64,000 bases of DNA from DASUBV01 sp036510065 (lineage in GTDB: Bacteria; Actinomycetota; Actinomycetes; Streptosporangiales; Streptosporangiaceae): the NCBI GenBank assembly GCA_036510065.1, contig DATCEO010000243.1:28591-92590 (forward strand). The letters run 5' to 3'. The translations under genes were made by a program, and so were the position numbers. The notes beneath the pieces are model-generated. The model was not told the origin of the DNA. It was given only the letters and a program-made list of their open reading frames with translations, and made no database searches. Every line of letters begins with the position of its first letter. Positions within the stretch are counted from its first letter, which is position 1. Positions 42,044 to 52,171 of the stretch are shown piece after piece.

Positions 42044-43489
42044 TCAGGCGTGACCGTCGGCCGTCATGCGGGGCGCGTAGGGGATGAACCGGCTGTGCTG
42101 CGGGTTCGCGTCCAGCGGCTTGCCGATCGCGGGGAAGGCGCGCTGCGGGCAGGTGTCCCGGTCGCATACCTTGCAGCCGGGCCCGATCGGGATCAGCGCG
42201 GACGGGCTGGCCAGGTCGAGCCCGTGCGAGTAGACCAGGCGCTGAGCGTGCCGCAGGTCGCAGCCCAGCCCGATCGCGAAGGTCTTGGCGAGCGTCCCGT
42301 AGCCGCCGTAGCGCCGGGAGACGGTCCTGGCGATCCACAGGTAGCTGCGCCCGTCGGGCATCTGGGCCAGCTGGGTCTGGATCTCGGCCGGATGGGCGAA
42401 GGCCTCGTAGACATTCCACAGCGGGCACGAGCCGCCGACCCGGGAGAAGTGGAAGCTGGTCGCTGACTGGCGCTTGGAGATGTTGCCGGCCCGGTCGACC
42501 CGCACGAAGATGAACGGCACCCCCCGCGCTCCGGGGCGCTGCAGCGTGCTGAGCCGGTGCGCGACGGTCTCGTAGCCGACGTGGAAGCGCCGCTGCAGCA
42601 AGACAACGTCATAGCGCAGGCTCTCCGCGGCGGCCAGGAACTCGCGGTACGGCAGGACCAGGGCGCCCGCGAAGTAGCTGGCCAGGCCGATGCGGGTCAG
42701 CGTGCGGGTCTCGTCGCTGGACAGGCTCGCCTCGGTGACGATCTCGTCGATCTCCCCCGCCAGCTCGACCGAGGCCAGGTGAGTGGCCAGCTGGAAGGCC
42801 CGCTGGCCGGGGTTCAGCAGCGGCGACAGCGCCAGCTCCCGCGCGCCCGGATCGAACCGCCGCTTCACGTCCGCCTCACCGGCCGGCAGATCCGTGACCC
42901 GGATGCCGTGCCTGCGCGCCAGTCGCTCGGTGAGGCCGGCGGCGGCGTTGCCGGTCACCAGGCCCGCCTCCGCGCAGATCTGCTCGGCGGCCAGGTCGAG
43001 CGGCGGAAAGTAGTTACGCCGCCCGTAGAACAGCTCCTGCACTTCCTCGTAGGCCATCGGCGGCGGCACCGACATCGAGCCCGCCGCGCCCGCGTCGATG
43101 CGGGTCATGATCGCCTCGTTGACGTCGCGCCCGTGCCGGTACCGGCGGTGCAGTTCCATGACGTAACGGCCGACGGCCGGCATCGCCACCGCGAGCTCGC
43201 GGATCTCCGCCATCGAGATCGGGTCCCCGACCGACGGATCAGTCAGCGCGTCCCGGAGCTGCGCCACGAGCCGGTCCGCGTCCTCGGTCGAGAACTGCTG
43301 CAGGTCGGCATCGAAGACGCTGGCCAGCCGGAGCAAGACCGACCCCGTCATCGGGCGCTGGCTCGACTCCAGCTGGTTCACGTAACTGGGTGAGATGCCG
43401 AGCGCGCTAGCCAGGGCGGCCTGGGTCAGGCCGCGTTCCTCGCGGAAGCGGCGGAGCCGGACGCCCACGCGGGCCTTGGCTGCCGACAT
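42044..43489 (-). CDS. RamB/PrpR-type (ScfR) transcriptional regulator
   Basis: 481 aa, ATG start. N-terminal XRE helix-turn-helix (RLRRFREERGLTQAALASALGISPSYVNQLESSQRP), a central IrrE-like region (AFQLATHLASVELAGEIDEIV), and the C-terminal DUF2083 region with conserved Cys: GSCPLWNVYEAF and GCKVCDRDTCPQRAF. Relatives are RamB of Corynebacterium (acetate and glyoxylate genes) and PrpR of Mycobacterium (methylcitrate cycle; the Cys bind an Fe-S cluster). It is divergent from pckG, with a RamB-like box between, so it probably controls gluconeogenic flux. Confidence 0.88.
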   Translation of the reverse strand: MSAAKARVGVRLRRFREERGLTQAALASALGISPSYVNQLESSQRPMTGSVLLRLASVFDADLQQFSTEDADRLVAQLRDALTDPSVGDPISMAEIRELAVAMPAVGRYVMELHRRYRHGRDVNEAIMTRIDAGAAGSMSVPPPMAYEEVQELFYGRRNYFPPLDLAAEQICAEAGLVTGNAAAGLTERLARRHGIRVTDLPAGEADVKRRFDPGARELALSPLLNPGQRAFQLATHLASVELAGEIDEIVTEASLSSDETRTLTRIGLASYFAGALVLPYREFLAAAESLRYDVVLLQRRFHVGYETVAHRLSTLQRPGARGVPFIFVRVDRAGNISKRQSATSFHFSRVGGSCPLWNVYEAFAHPAEIQTQLAQMPDGRSYLWIARTVSRRYGGYGTLAKTFAIGLGCDLRHAQRLVYSHGLDLASPSALIPIGPGCKVCDRDTCPQRAFPAIGKPLDANPQHSRFIPYAPRMTADGHA

Positions 43490-43505
43490 CAGGCGCCGTC
43501 TTCAC

Positions 43506-43517
43506 AAACTTTGCAGA
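43506..43517. promoter_or_regulatory. RamB/PrpR-like binding site
   Basis: AAACTTTGCAGA matches the known RamB consensus (A/G)AACTTTGCAAA with one mismatch and contains the TTTGCA core of PrpR sites. It lies 17 bp upstream of the regulator start and 116 bp upstream of pckG, so it could serve both genes. Confidence 0.6.
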
Positions 43518-43632
43518 ATGGCGGTTCAGGCACCACAAACCTCCACACATCCAGGGCCTACCAGTCGGCGATCTTTCAGTGCACCTTGTTAAGATACATA
43601 GCTTCTCTCCCCCGGAGCCCAGAGGAGACCAG

Positions 43633-45456
43633 GTGGGCGACACTATTGCAGGGTTGAACCAGTCCTCGACCTCACACAGCGGGCTGCTCGCGTGGGTGGA
43701 CGAGATCACCGCGCTCGCCCAGCCCGCCCGCGTGCACTGGTGCGACGGCTCGCAGCAGGAGCAGGACCAGCTGACCGCCTTGCTGGTGCAGCAGGGCACT
43801 CTCATCCCGCTCAACCCCGAGCTGCGGCCGGGCAGCTTCGCCGCGCGCTCCGACCCTTCCGACGTCGCGCGGGTGGAGGATCGCACGTTCATCTGCTCGC
43901 AGGACGAGCAGGACGCCGGGCCGACCAACAACTGGATCGCCCCGGCGGAGATGCGCGCGACCCTGGCCGGGCTGTTCGCCGGCTGCATGGCAGGCCGGAC
44001 CATGTACGTCGTCCCGTTCTGCATGGGCCCGCTCGGGTCGGAGATCTCCCAGCTCGGCGTGGAGATCACCGACTCGGCCTACGTGGCGGCCTCCATGCGC
44101 ATCATGACGCGCGTCGGCACGCCCGTGCTGGAGCAGCTGGGCCAGGACGGGTTCTTCGTCCGGGCCGTGCACTCCGTCGGCGCCCCGCTGCGGCCCGGTC
44201 AGGCCGACGTGCCCTGGCCGTGTAACGAGACCAAGTACATCTCGCACTTCCCCGAGACCCGGGAGATCTGGTCGTTCGGCTCCGGGTACGGCGGCAACGC
44301 GCTGCTGGGCAAGAAGTGCTATGCCCTGCGGATCGCGTCGGTCATGGCCCGCGACCAGGGCTGGCTCGCCGAGCACATGCTCATCGTCAAGGTCACTCCC
44401 CCCTCCGGCGAGCCGCGCTACGTCGCCGCCGCCTTCCCGTCCGGCTGCGGCAAGACCAACCTGGCCATGCTCGAGCCCACCATCCCCGGCTGGCAGGTGC
44501 AGACCATCGGCGATGACATCGCCTGGATGCGCTTCGACTCCGCCGGCCGGCTGCGGGCGATCAACCCCGAGGCGGGTTTCTTCGGCATCGCGCCCGGTAC
44601 CAGCGCAGCGACCAACATCAACGCGATCAGGACCCTGGTCCGGGACACCATCTTCACCAATGTCGCCGTGACCGACGACGGTGACGTCTGGTGGGAGGGC
44701 CTGACCGCCGAGCCCCCGGCGCACCTCACCGACTGGCAGGGCCGCGACTGGACCCCGGCCTCCGGCGAGCCCGCCGCCCACCCCAATGCCCGGTTCACCG
44801 TCGCAGCCGGCCAGTGCCCGTCGATCGCCCCGGAATGGGAGGACCCGGCCGGGGTGCCGATCTCCGCGATCCTGTTCGGCGGCCGCCGCGCCACTGCGGT
44901 GCCGCTGATCACCGAGGCCTACTCCTGGGCGCACGGCGTCTTCCTCGGCGCGACCATTGCCTCCGAGACGACCGCCGCGGCCGCCGGCCAGGTGGGGCAG
45001 CTGCGCCATGACCCGTTCGCGATGCTGCCGTTCTGCGGTTACAACATGGGCGATTATTTCGGTCACTGGCTGGCCGTCGGGACCAAGACCGACCCGGAGA
45101 AGCTGCCGCGCATCTACGCCGTCAACTGGTTCCGCAAGGACGCCGACGGCCGGTTCGCCTGGCCGGGCTACGGCGAGAACAGCCGGGTCCTGAAGTGGAT
45201 CACCGAGCGGCTGTCCGGCCGGGGCGGCGCCACCTCCAGCCCGATCGGCAGCCTCCCGGCGCCCGGCGCCCTGGACACCGACGGCCTGGACCTCAGCGAG
45301 GACGACCTGCGGCTGCTGCTGTCGGTCGACGCCAGCACCTGGCAAGACGAAGCCGCCCTCACCCGCGAGTACTTCACCACGTTCGGCAGCCACCTGCCCG
45401 ACCGGCTGTGGGAGGAGCATGACGCCCTCGTCGACCGGCTCAAGAACGCCGGCTGA
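43633..45456 (+). CDS. pckG: Phosphoenolpyruvate carboxykinase (GTP)
   Basis: 607 aa from GTG 43633 with GAGGAG upstream (the frame is open to 43579). It converts oxaloacetate and GTP to phosphoenolpyruvate and CO2, the entry to gluconeogenesis. P-loop FPSGCGKTNLAML with the reactive Cys272, IGDDIAWMRFD as kinase motif 2, FGGRRATAVPL and YAVNWFRKD for guanine and metal binding. Length and motifs match the actinobacterial GTP enzyme. Divergent from the RamB-type regulator. Confidence 0.97.
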   Translation: MGDTIAGLNQSSTSHSGLLAWVDEITALAQPARVHWCDGSQQEQDQLTALLVQQGTLIPLNPELRPGSFAARSDPSDVARVEDRTFICSQDEQDAGPTNNWIAPAEMRATLAGLFAGCMAGRTMYVVPFCMGPLGSEISQLGVEITDSAYVAASMRIMTRVGTPVLEQLGQDGFFVRAVHSVGAPLRPGQADVPWPCNETKYISHFPETREIWSFGSGYGGNALLGKKCYALRIASVMARDQGWLAEHMLIVKVTPPSGEPRYVAAAFPSGCGKTNLAMLEPTIPGWQVQTIGDDIAWMRFDSAGRLRAINPEAGFFGIAPGTSAATNINAIRTLVRDTIFTNVAVTDDGDVWWEGLTAEPPAHLTDWQGRDWTPASGEPAAHPNARFTVAAGQCPSIAPEWEDPAGVPISAILFGGRRATAVPLITEAYSWAHGVFLGATIASETTAAAAGQVGQLRHDPFAMLPFCGYNMGDYFGHWLAVGTKTDPEKLPRIYAVNWFRKDADGRFAWPGYGENSRVLKWITERLSGRGGATSSPIGSLPAPGALDTDGLDLSEDDLRLLLSVDASTWQDEAALTREYFTTFGSHLPDRLWEEHDALVDRLKNAG

Positions 45457-45809
45457 TCCGCAAGGCCGGCCTGGGGTGCTGCCGCCACGTCGTCCCACGG
45501 GGCTTGGCGGGCCGCCAGCGACATGGCTGGGCCCCCGCTGCTGTTCCAGCGACAGCTCCGGTCCTCCCATGTCGTCGAACTGCAGGGACATCGGCAGAGA
45601 CTGGGTGACCCCCGGGGCACGGGTAGCCGCGCGTGATAGCTGAGGCGAAGCCCTAGGGCGTCGACGCAGGACGCCGGGCGCCAATTGTGCCGGGCCGGGG
45701 ATCAGGCACCAGATAACCTACGCTTACTTGGCGAATTTTCAGGCGACTGTAGCGCCTCACCGAGGCCAGAGGGCTGGCCGCCCCGCTCAGGCGATTATCG
45801 AGGAGGCCC
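45457..45809. other. 353-bp intergenic region pckG to paaX-type gene
   Basis: No gene is called. A minus-strand frame begins near 45600 but has no family similarity. The last 110 bases before the PaaX-type gene are AT-richer (around TAACCTACGCTTACTTGG) and probably hold its promoter, but no confident -35/-10 pair was found. Confidence 0.4.
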
Positions 45810-46682
45810 GTGTCGATCATCGACGTCGCGGGCACTGACCGCGAGCCCGTGCTGTCGCGCCGTCACGCGGCGGGCGCGGAGAGTGCTCGCGCGCTGTTGT
45901 TCACCGTCCTCGGGGAGTTCGTGCTGCCTGAGTCGCGGGCCGTATGGACGTCCACCTTCATCGGCGTCCTCCGGCGGCTCGGCGTCGAGGAGAAGACGAG
46001 CCGTCAGGCACTGATGCGCACGGCGGCGGACGGGTGGCTGACCCGCCAGCGTCAGGGCCGACGGACGCTGTGGACACTGAGCCCGCCTGCGGTCCGGCTG
46101 CTGACCGAGGGCGCCGAGCGCATATACGGCTTCAGCGGGGAACAGCGGGAATGGGATGGCCGCTGGCTGCTGGTGCTGGCGCGCCCGCCCGAATCGGAAC
46201 GCCGAGCACGTCACCTGCTGCGGACCCGCCTGGCCTGGGCCGGGCTGGGCAGCCCGGCGCCGGGTGTCTGGATCAGCACGCATCCCGACCGTGCGCCGGA
46301 GGCTGAGCAGGTCCTGGCGGAGGCGGGCCTGCGCGATGACGCGCAGATCTTCGTGGCCGAGCACCGGGGCGGCGGACAGCTGTCGGCGATGGTGGCGCAG
46401 GCCTGGGATCTCCAGCAGATCGACGAGCGCTACGGGGAATTCCTGACCGAGTTCGATCGTCAGCCCGCCGATCACCAGGCCGTCCAGGATCCTCTCACCC
46501 GCCTGGTCCAGCTGGTCCATGCCTGGCGGCGGTTTCCGTTCGTCGATCCGGCGCTCCCGCCCGAGCTGCTGCCCGAGCCCTGGAGCGGCGCCCGGGCCGC
46601 CGAGCTGTTCCGGCGCCAGCGGGCCAGGTGGACGGCCGAGGCAACGGCGGAATGGATCCGCATCGCCGGGTCGGCGGACTAG
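45810..46682 (+). CDS. PaaX family transcriptional regulator
   Basis: 290 aa, GTG start with GAGGAGG upstream. The N-terminal winged helix (SARALLFTVLGEFVLPESRAVWTSTFIGVLRRLGVEEKTSRQALMRTAADGWL) and the central domain (WDGRWLLVLARPPESERRARHLLRTRLAWAGLGSPAPGVWIS) are diagnostic for PaaX, the phenylacetyl-CoA-responsive repressor. Here it precedes boxB-boxC, so benzoyl-CoA or a related aryl-CoA is the likely effector, in the role that BoxR plays in proteobacteria. A GC-rich hairpin separates it from boxB. Confidence 0.88.
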   Translation: MSIIDVAGTDREPVLSRRHAAGAESARALLFTVLGEFVLPESRAVWTSTFIGVLRRLGVEEKTSRQALMRTAADGWLTRQRQGRRTLWTLSPPAVRLLTEGAERIYGFSGEQREWDGRWLLVLARPPESERRARHLLRTRLAWAGLGSPAPGVWISTHPDRAPEAEQVLAEAGLRDDAQIFVAEHRGGGQLSAMVAQAWDLQQIDERYGEFLTEFDRQPADHQAVQDPLTRLVQLVHAWRRFPFVDPALPPELLPEPWSGARAAELFRRQRARWTAEATAEWIRIAGSAD

Positions 46683-46694
46683 TCCCCGCACCCG

Positions 46695-46718
46695 GGCCGG
46701 GCCTGGCCAGGCCCGGCC
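46695..46718. terminator. Perfect 24-bp GC palindrome after the PaaX-type gene
   Basis: A 24-bp perfect inverted repeat (core GGCCTGGCCAGGCC) starts 12 bases after the PaaX-type stop, without a T run. It is the probable terminator isolating the regulator from boxB. Confidence 0.6.
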
Positions 46719-46755
46719 GCCACCGGCCCGCGGTCCAGAATTAGACGACAAATTA

Positions 46756-46783
46756 TTGCCACCATGCAGATGAACTGTAGAAT
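46756..46783 (+). promoter_or_regulatory. boxB promoter (-35/-10)
   Basis: TTGCCA (46756-46761), 16-bp spacer, TAGAAT (46778-46783) within an AT-rich stretch; boxB starts 75 bp further on. The region is the likely PaaX-type operator, but no clear palindrome was identified. Confidence 0.5.
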
Positions 46784-46858
46784 TTGGGCAGGGCCGGAAC
46801 TGGCGCACGTGCCGGGCCGACCGGATCTGGGCCCACCGGTCGAAGATCAGGAGCTGCG

Positions 46859-48336
<1,478 letters not shown>

Positions 48337-48337
<1 letters not shown>

Positions 48338-50052
48338 TGAGCACCACGACGGAGCTGGCGCACCCGCCGAAGGTGGAGTTCGACACGGCGCCGGACCGCT
48401 ACCGGCACTTCCGGCTGGGGATCGAGGGAGACGTCGCCACCCTGACGCTCACCGTGGCGGAGGACGCCGGCCTGGTGCCGGGCTACCAGCTCAAGATGAA
48501 CTCCTACGACCTCGGCGTGGACATCGAGCTGTATGACGCCGTGCAGCGGCTCCGGTTCGAGCACCCGGAGGTCAGGGCCGTCGTGCTCACCGGCGGCCTG
48601 GAGCGGATGTTCTGCGCGGGCGCCAACATCCGGATGCTGGCGCAGTCCTCGCACGCCTGGAAGGTGAACTTCTGCAAGTTCACCAACGAGACCCGGTGCG
48701 GCATCGAGGACGCGACCGCGAACTCCGGGCAGGCCTGGATCGCCGCGCTGAACGGCACCGCGGCCGGCGGCGGGTACGAGCTGGCGCTGGCCTGCGACCA
48801 GATCGTGCTCATCGACGACGGCTCCTCGACGGTGTCGCTGCCGGAGCTGCCGATGCTCGGGGTGCTGCCCGGCACGGGCGGGCTGACCCGCGTGACGGAC
48901 AAGCGGCTGGTCCGCAAGGACCGCGCCGACCTGTTCGCTACCAGGCCGGAGGGCTACCGGGGTGCGACCGCCGTGGCCTGGGGCCTGGTCGACGCCGCCG
49001 TGCCCCGCCGGGACTTCGCCGAGCACGTGGCCCGGCGGGCCCGCGACACCGCCGCCGCCTCGCCGCGCGCCGCCGCGGCGCGCGGCGGAGAGCGGGCCGG
49101 CGCCTCGCCGGGTATCGAGCTGGTCCCGCTGGAGCGGCGGGAGACGGACGAGGAGATCCGTTATCCGTATGTGTCGGCCAGGCTGAACCGGGCCGCTCGT
49201 GTCGTCGAGATCACCGTGGCGGGCCCGGCGCAAGGGCCGCCGGCCGGCGCGGCGGGCGTGGCCGAGCAGGGGGCCGGGTACTGGCCGCTGGCGCTGACCC
49301 GGGCGCTGGATGACCTCATCCTGCGGCTGCGCACCAACGAGACCGAGCTGGGTACCTGGGTGCTGCGCACCGAAGGCGACCCTGACCTGGTCCTGGCCTA
49401 CGACGCGCAGCTGGCCGAGCTGGCCGGCGACTGGCTCGTGAACGAGATCGCGCACTACTACAAGCGGACGCTCAAGCGCCTGGACGTGACCAGCCGCAGC
49501 CTGGTAGCCGTCATCGAGCCCGGCAGCTGCTTCGCGGGCCTGCTGCTGGAGCTGGCGCTGGCCTGCGACCGGCAGTACATGCTGGAGGGGGTCTACGAGG
49601 ACGTCGATCCGGCCGCGACGCCGGCGGCGATCGTACTCACCGCGGGCAACCACGGCCGCTACCCGATGGGCAACGGGCTGTCCCGGCTCCAGTCCAGGTT
49701 CTGGGGCCGCGATGAGCTGCTGCAGCAGGCCCTGGCCCGCGCGGGGCAGCGGCTGGAGGCCCGGGCCTGCGAGGAGGCCGGCCTGGTGACAATGGCGCTG
49801 GACGATCTCGACTTTGCCGACGAGCTGCGGATCGCCACGCAGGAGCGCGCGTCGCTCTCTCCGGACGCCCTGACCGGGATGGAAGCCAACCTGCGCTTCA
49901 CGGGCCCCGAGACGATGGAGACCAAGATCTTCGGGCGCCTCGCCGCCTGGCAGAACTGGATCTTCATCCGGCCCAACGCGTCCGGGCCCGACGGGGCTCT
50001 GCGGAGGTTCGGCACCGGGCAGCGCGGAGACTTCGACTACCAGCGGGTCTGA
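48337..50052 (+). CDS. boxC: 2,3-epoxybenzoyl-CoA dihydrolase BoxC
   Basis: 571 aa from ATG 48337, translationally coupled to boxB (TGATG). It opens the epoxide ring to 3,4-didehydroadipyl-CoA semialdehyde and formate. It is an enlarged crotonase-fold protein: AVVLTGGLERMFCAGANIRMLAQSSH and TAAGGGYELALACDQIVLIDDGSSTVSLPELPMLGVLPGTGGLTR near the N-terminus, a second crotonase-like part (SCFAGLLLELALACDR) in the C-terminal half. Its product formate could feed the formate dehydrogenase encoded just downstream on the other strand. Confidence 0.95.
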
Positions 50053-50216
50053 CCGGCCAGCAGCCAGCCAGGCGGCGCTGCTAGGCCAGGGCCAGGGCGC
50101 AGGCCAGCACAGCAGTGCGGGCCTGCGCCCCACCTGCCACGCTGGCCAGCCACCGGCCGGTTGCACATCCTGCAGGCAGGCAGTGCCGCCCCAGCGCCCG
50201 GTCGCCGGAACGGCTC

Positions 50217-51263
50217 TCAGGCGCCGGGGCGGCCCTCGGCGCGCATCCGGTCCCGCTGCGGGGTGACGGTGTACTTCGGGTTCCGGGCGGAGGCCTGGCC
50301 AGCCTCGAAGATTCCGAAGCGCAGGCACGCCGACCCGCCAAGCAGCGCGATTCCCGAGGCCACGGCGGCTACCCGGCTGCGCCGGGACAGCAGCGAGCCG
50401 AGCGCCCCGGCCGCCGTCAGCACGCGCGCCGCGGTCATCAGCTGCCCGGCACGCCCGTCGTGCAGCGGCTCGGCGGCCAGCCCCATCGTGGTCTCCAGGT
50501 GCTGGTTGATGGCCAGGTCGGCGACGGCCGCGGCCAGTCCGAGCCGGCGGGCCGGGCCGGCATCGGCGACGGGGGCAGCCAGCATTCCCATCCCGCTGGC
50601 CGCCGTGGCGGCCGAGGCCACGAACAGAAACGGCAGGTGCCTGCGGGCGGCGTTCCAGGTCGGCGTGGCGGTATCGGCGAGCAGGACGCCGGTGTAGGAC
50701 GCCACCGCCGGGGCCATCAGCGCCGCCGCGAGGCCGGCGGGCGTTCCGGCCAGCTCGACCGGGCGGCGGAGCGGGGCGGGCAGCGCGCCGGGCAGCTCCT
50801 GCGCGGCCGCGAGATAGGCCAGCGGCGCGTACGCCGACACGATCCAGGTGCCGACCGACATGGGCGAGGTCACCTTCAGCATCCGCAGCATGTTCAGGAA
50901 GCGCGATGGCTTGCCCAGGTCATGCACGAGCGCCCAGAGGGACCCCGTCAGCGCCGCGGCGGCGGTCAGCCGGCCGGCTCGCCGCAGGCCCGGCCGGCCG
51001 GTCAGGTCGGCTCCGGCCGCGAGCAGCGATGACCCGCCAGCCAGGCCGCCCATGAAGAAGTAGGCCGGGATGTCCGCCTGCCAGGGCGACGCCTTGACAA
51101 TGGGCCGCCCGTAGTAGGAGGTGAAGGTGGCGTCGGGCACCATCTGGTGCTCGTCGCGGCGGCGGCCTCGCCGCCGGCCCCCGCGCCCGCTGCGATCGGG
51201 TCCCATCCCGGCGGCCACGGCCTGCTCCCCGCGCGCGGCCGGCGGGTCCGGCGAGGTCGTCAC
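50217..51263 (-). CDS. NrfD-type membrane subunit of formate dehydrogenase
   Basis: 348 aa from GTG 51263, overlapping the ferredoxin subunit stop as GTGA. About eight to nine helices; SPWQADIPAYFFMGGLAGGSSLLAAGADL and ALVHDLGKPSRFLNMLRMLKVTSPMSVGTWI are characteristic of NrfD/PsrC quinone-reactive membrane proteins. It passes electrons from the Fe-S subunit to menaquinone, replacing the cytochrome b subunit of E. coli FdnI. Third gene of the operon. Confidence 0.88.
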   Translation of the reverse strand: MTTSPDPPAARGEQAVAAGMGPDRSGRGGRRRGRRRDEHQMVPDATFTSYYGRPIVKASPWQADIPAYFFMGGLAGGSSLLAAGADLTGRPGLRRAGRLTAAAALTGSLWALVHDLGKPSRFLNMLRMLKVTSPMSVGTWIVSAYAPLAYLAAAQELPGALPAPLRRPVELAGTPAGLAAALMAPAVASYTGVLLADTATPTWNAARRHLPFLFVASAATAASGMGMLAAPVADAGPARRLGLAAAVADLAINQHLETTMGLAAEPLHDGRAGQLMTAARVLTAAGALGSLLSRRSRVAAVASGIALLGGSACLRFGIFEAGQASARNPKYTVTPQRDRMRAEGRPGA

Positions 51264-52171
51264 GAGCGCCCCACGAACGCGGCCGCCGCGGCCGCGAGCA
51301 GGGCGCCGGCCGCCAGGCCGGCCCGCTTCCACATGTCCGGCAGGTCACGGGTGGGCACCACCGGGTCCGGCGGCAGTCCGTAGACCTCTGGCTCGTCCAG
51401 GAGCAGGAACATCGCGCCGGTCCCGCCCACGCCGTCCTGCGGGCTCTCGCCGTACAGCCTGGCTTCGCTGATCCCGGCGTCGTGCAGGCCGGCCAGCCGG
51501 ACGGCGGCCCGCTCGCGCAGCTCGTCCAGGTCGCCGAACTGGATCGACTGAGTGGGGCAGGCCTTGGCGCAGGCCGGCTCCTGGCCATCCTGGAGACGGT
51601 CGTAGCACAGGGTGCATTTCTGCGCGATGCCGACGTTCTTGGTGTCCTTGTCACCGATGCGCCGGTCGATCACCCCGAACGGGCAGGCGGGCACGCAGTA
51701 TCCGCAGCCGTTGCAGATGTCCTCCTGGACCACGACCGTGCCGAACTCGGTGCGCATGAGCGCGCCGGTCGGGCAGACGTCCAGGCAGGCGGCATGGGTG
51801 CAGTGCTTGCAGACGTCCGACTCCATCAGCCAGCGGAACTCGGTCGCCGGCCCGGCCGCGCCATTGGCACCGGGGAGCCCGGTGCCGGGCATGCCCAGGC
51901 TGACCGTGGCCGCCGGGGCGGGGCGGGTCTGCTCGATGAACTTGACATGCCGCCAGGTCGAGGCGCCGAGGCCGAAGGAGTTGTCGTAGGAGGAGCCGAG
52001 CAGCTCGAGCCCGTCCTCGGGCACGCCGTTCCATTCCTTGCAGGCCACCTCGCAGGCCTTGCAGCCGATGCAGACCGACGTATCGGTGAAGAAGCCCTTC
52101 CGCGGCTGGGCTGGTAGCCAGCCCGCGTCCGCGGCGGGATCGGGCAGCGGTCCCGCCAGTGAGTTACCCAT
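51260..52171 (-). CDS. Formate dehydrogenase iron-sulfur (beta) subunit
   Basis: 303 aa, ATG start with AAGGAG inside the end of the alpha gene, which it overlaps by 8 bases. Four Cys clusters (CIGCKACEVACKEW, CKHCTHAACLDVCP, CNGCGYCVPACPF, CTLCYDRL with CAKACP) bind four 4Fe-4S centres. A C-terminal helix (KRAGLAAGALLAAAAAAFVG) anchors it to the membrane. It carries electrons from the alpha subunit to the NrfD-type protein. Confidence 0.93.
   Translation of the reverse strand: MGNSLAGPLPDPAADAGWLPAQPRKGFFTDTSVCIGCKACEVACKEWNGVPEDGLELLGSSYDNSFGLGASTWRHVKFIEQTRPAPAATVSLGMPGTGLPGANGAAGPATEFRWLMESDVCKHCTHAACLDVCPTGALMRTEFGTVVVQEDICNGCGYCVPACPFGVIDRRIGDKDTKNVGIAQKCTLCYDRLQDGQEPACAKACPTQSIQFGDLDELRERAAVRLAGLHDAGISEARLYGESPQDGVGGTGAMFLLLDEPEVYGLPPDPVVPTRDLPDMWKRAGLAAGALLAAAAAAFVGRS

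Noticed and set aside
43672..45684. Minus-strand frame of 670 codons opposite pckG
   Set aside because: Antisense shadow of PEP carboxykinase; no domain recognised. The part outside pckG (45457-45684) also has no similarity.
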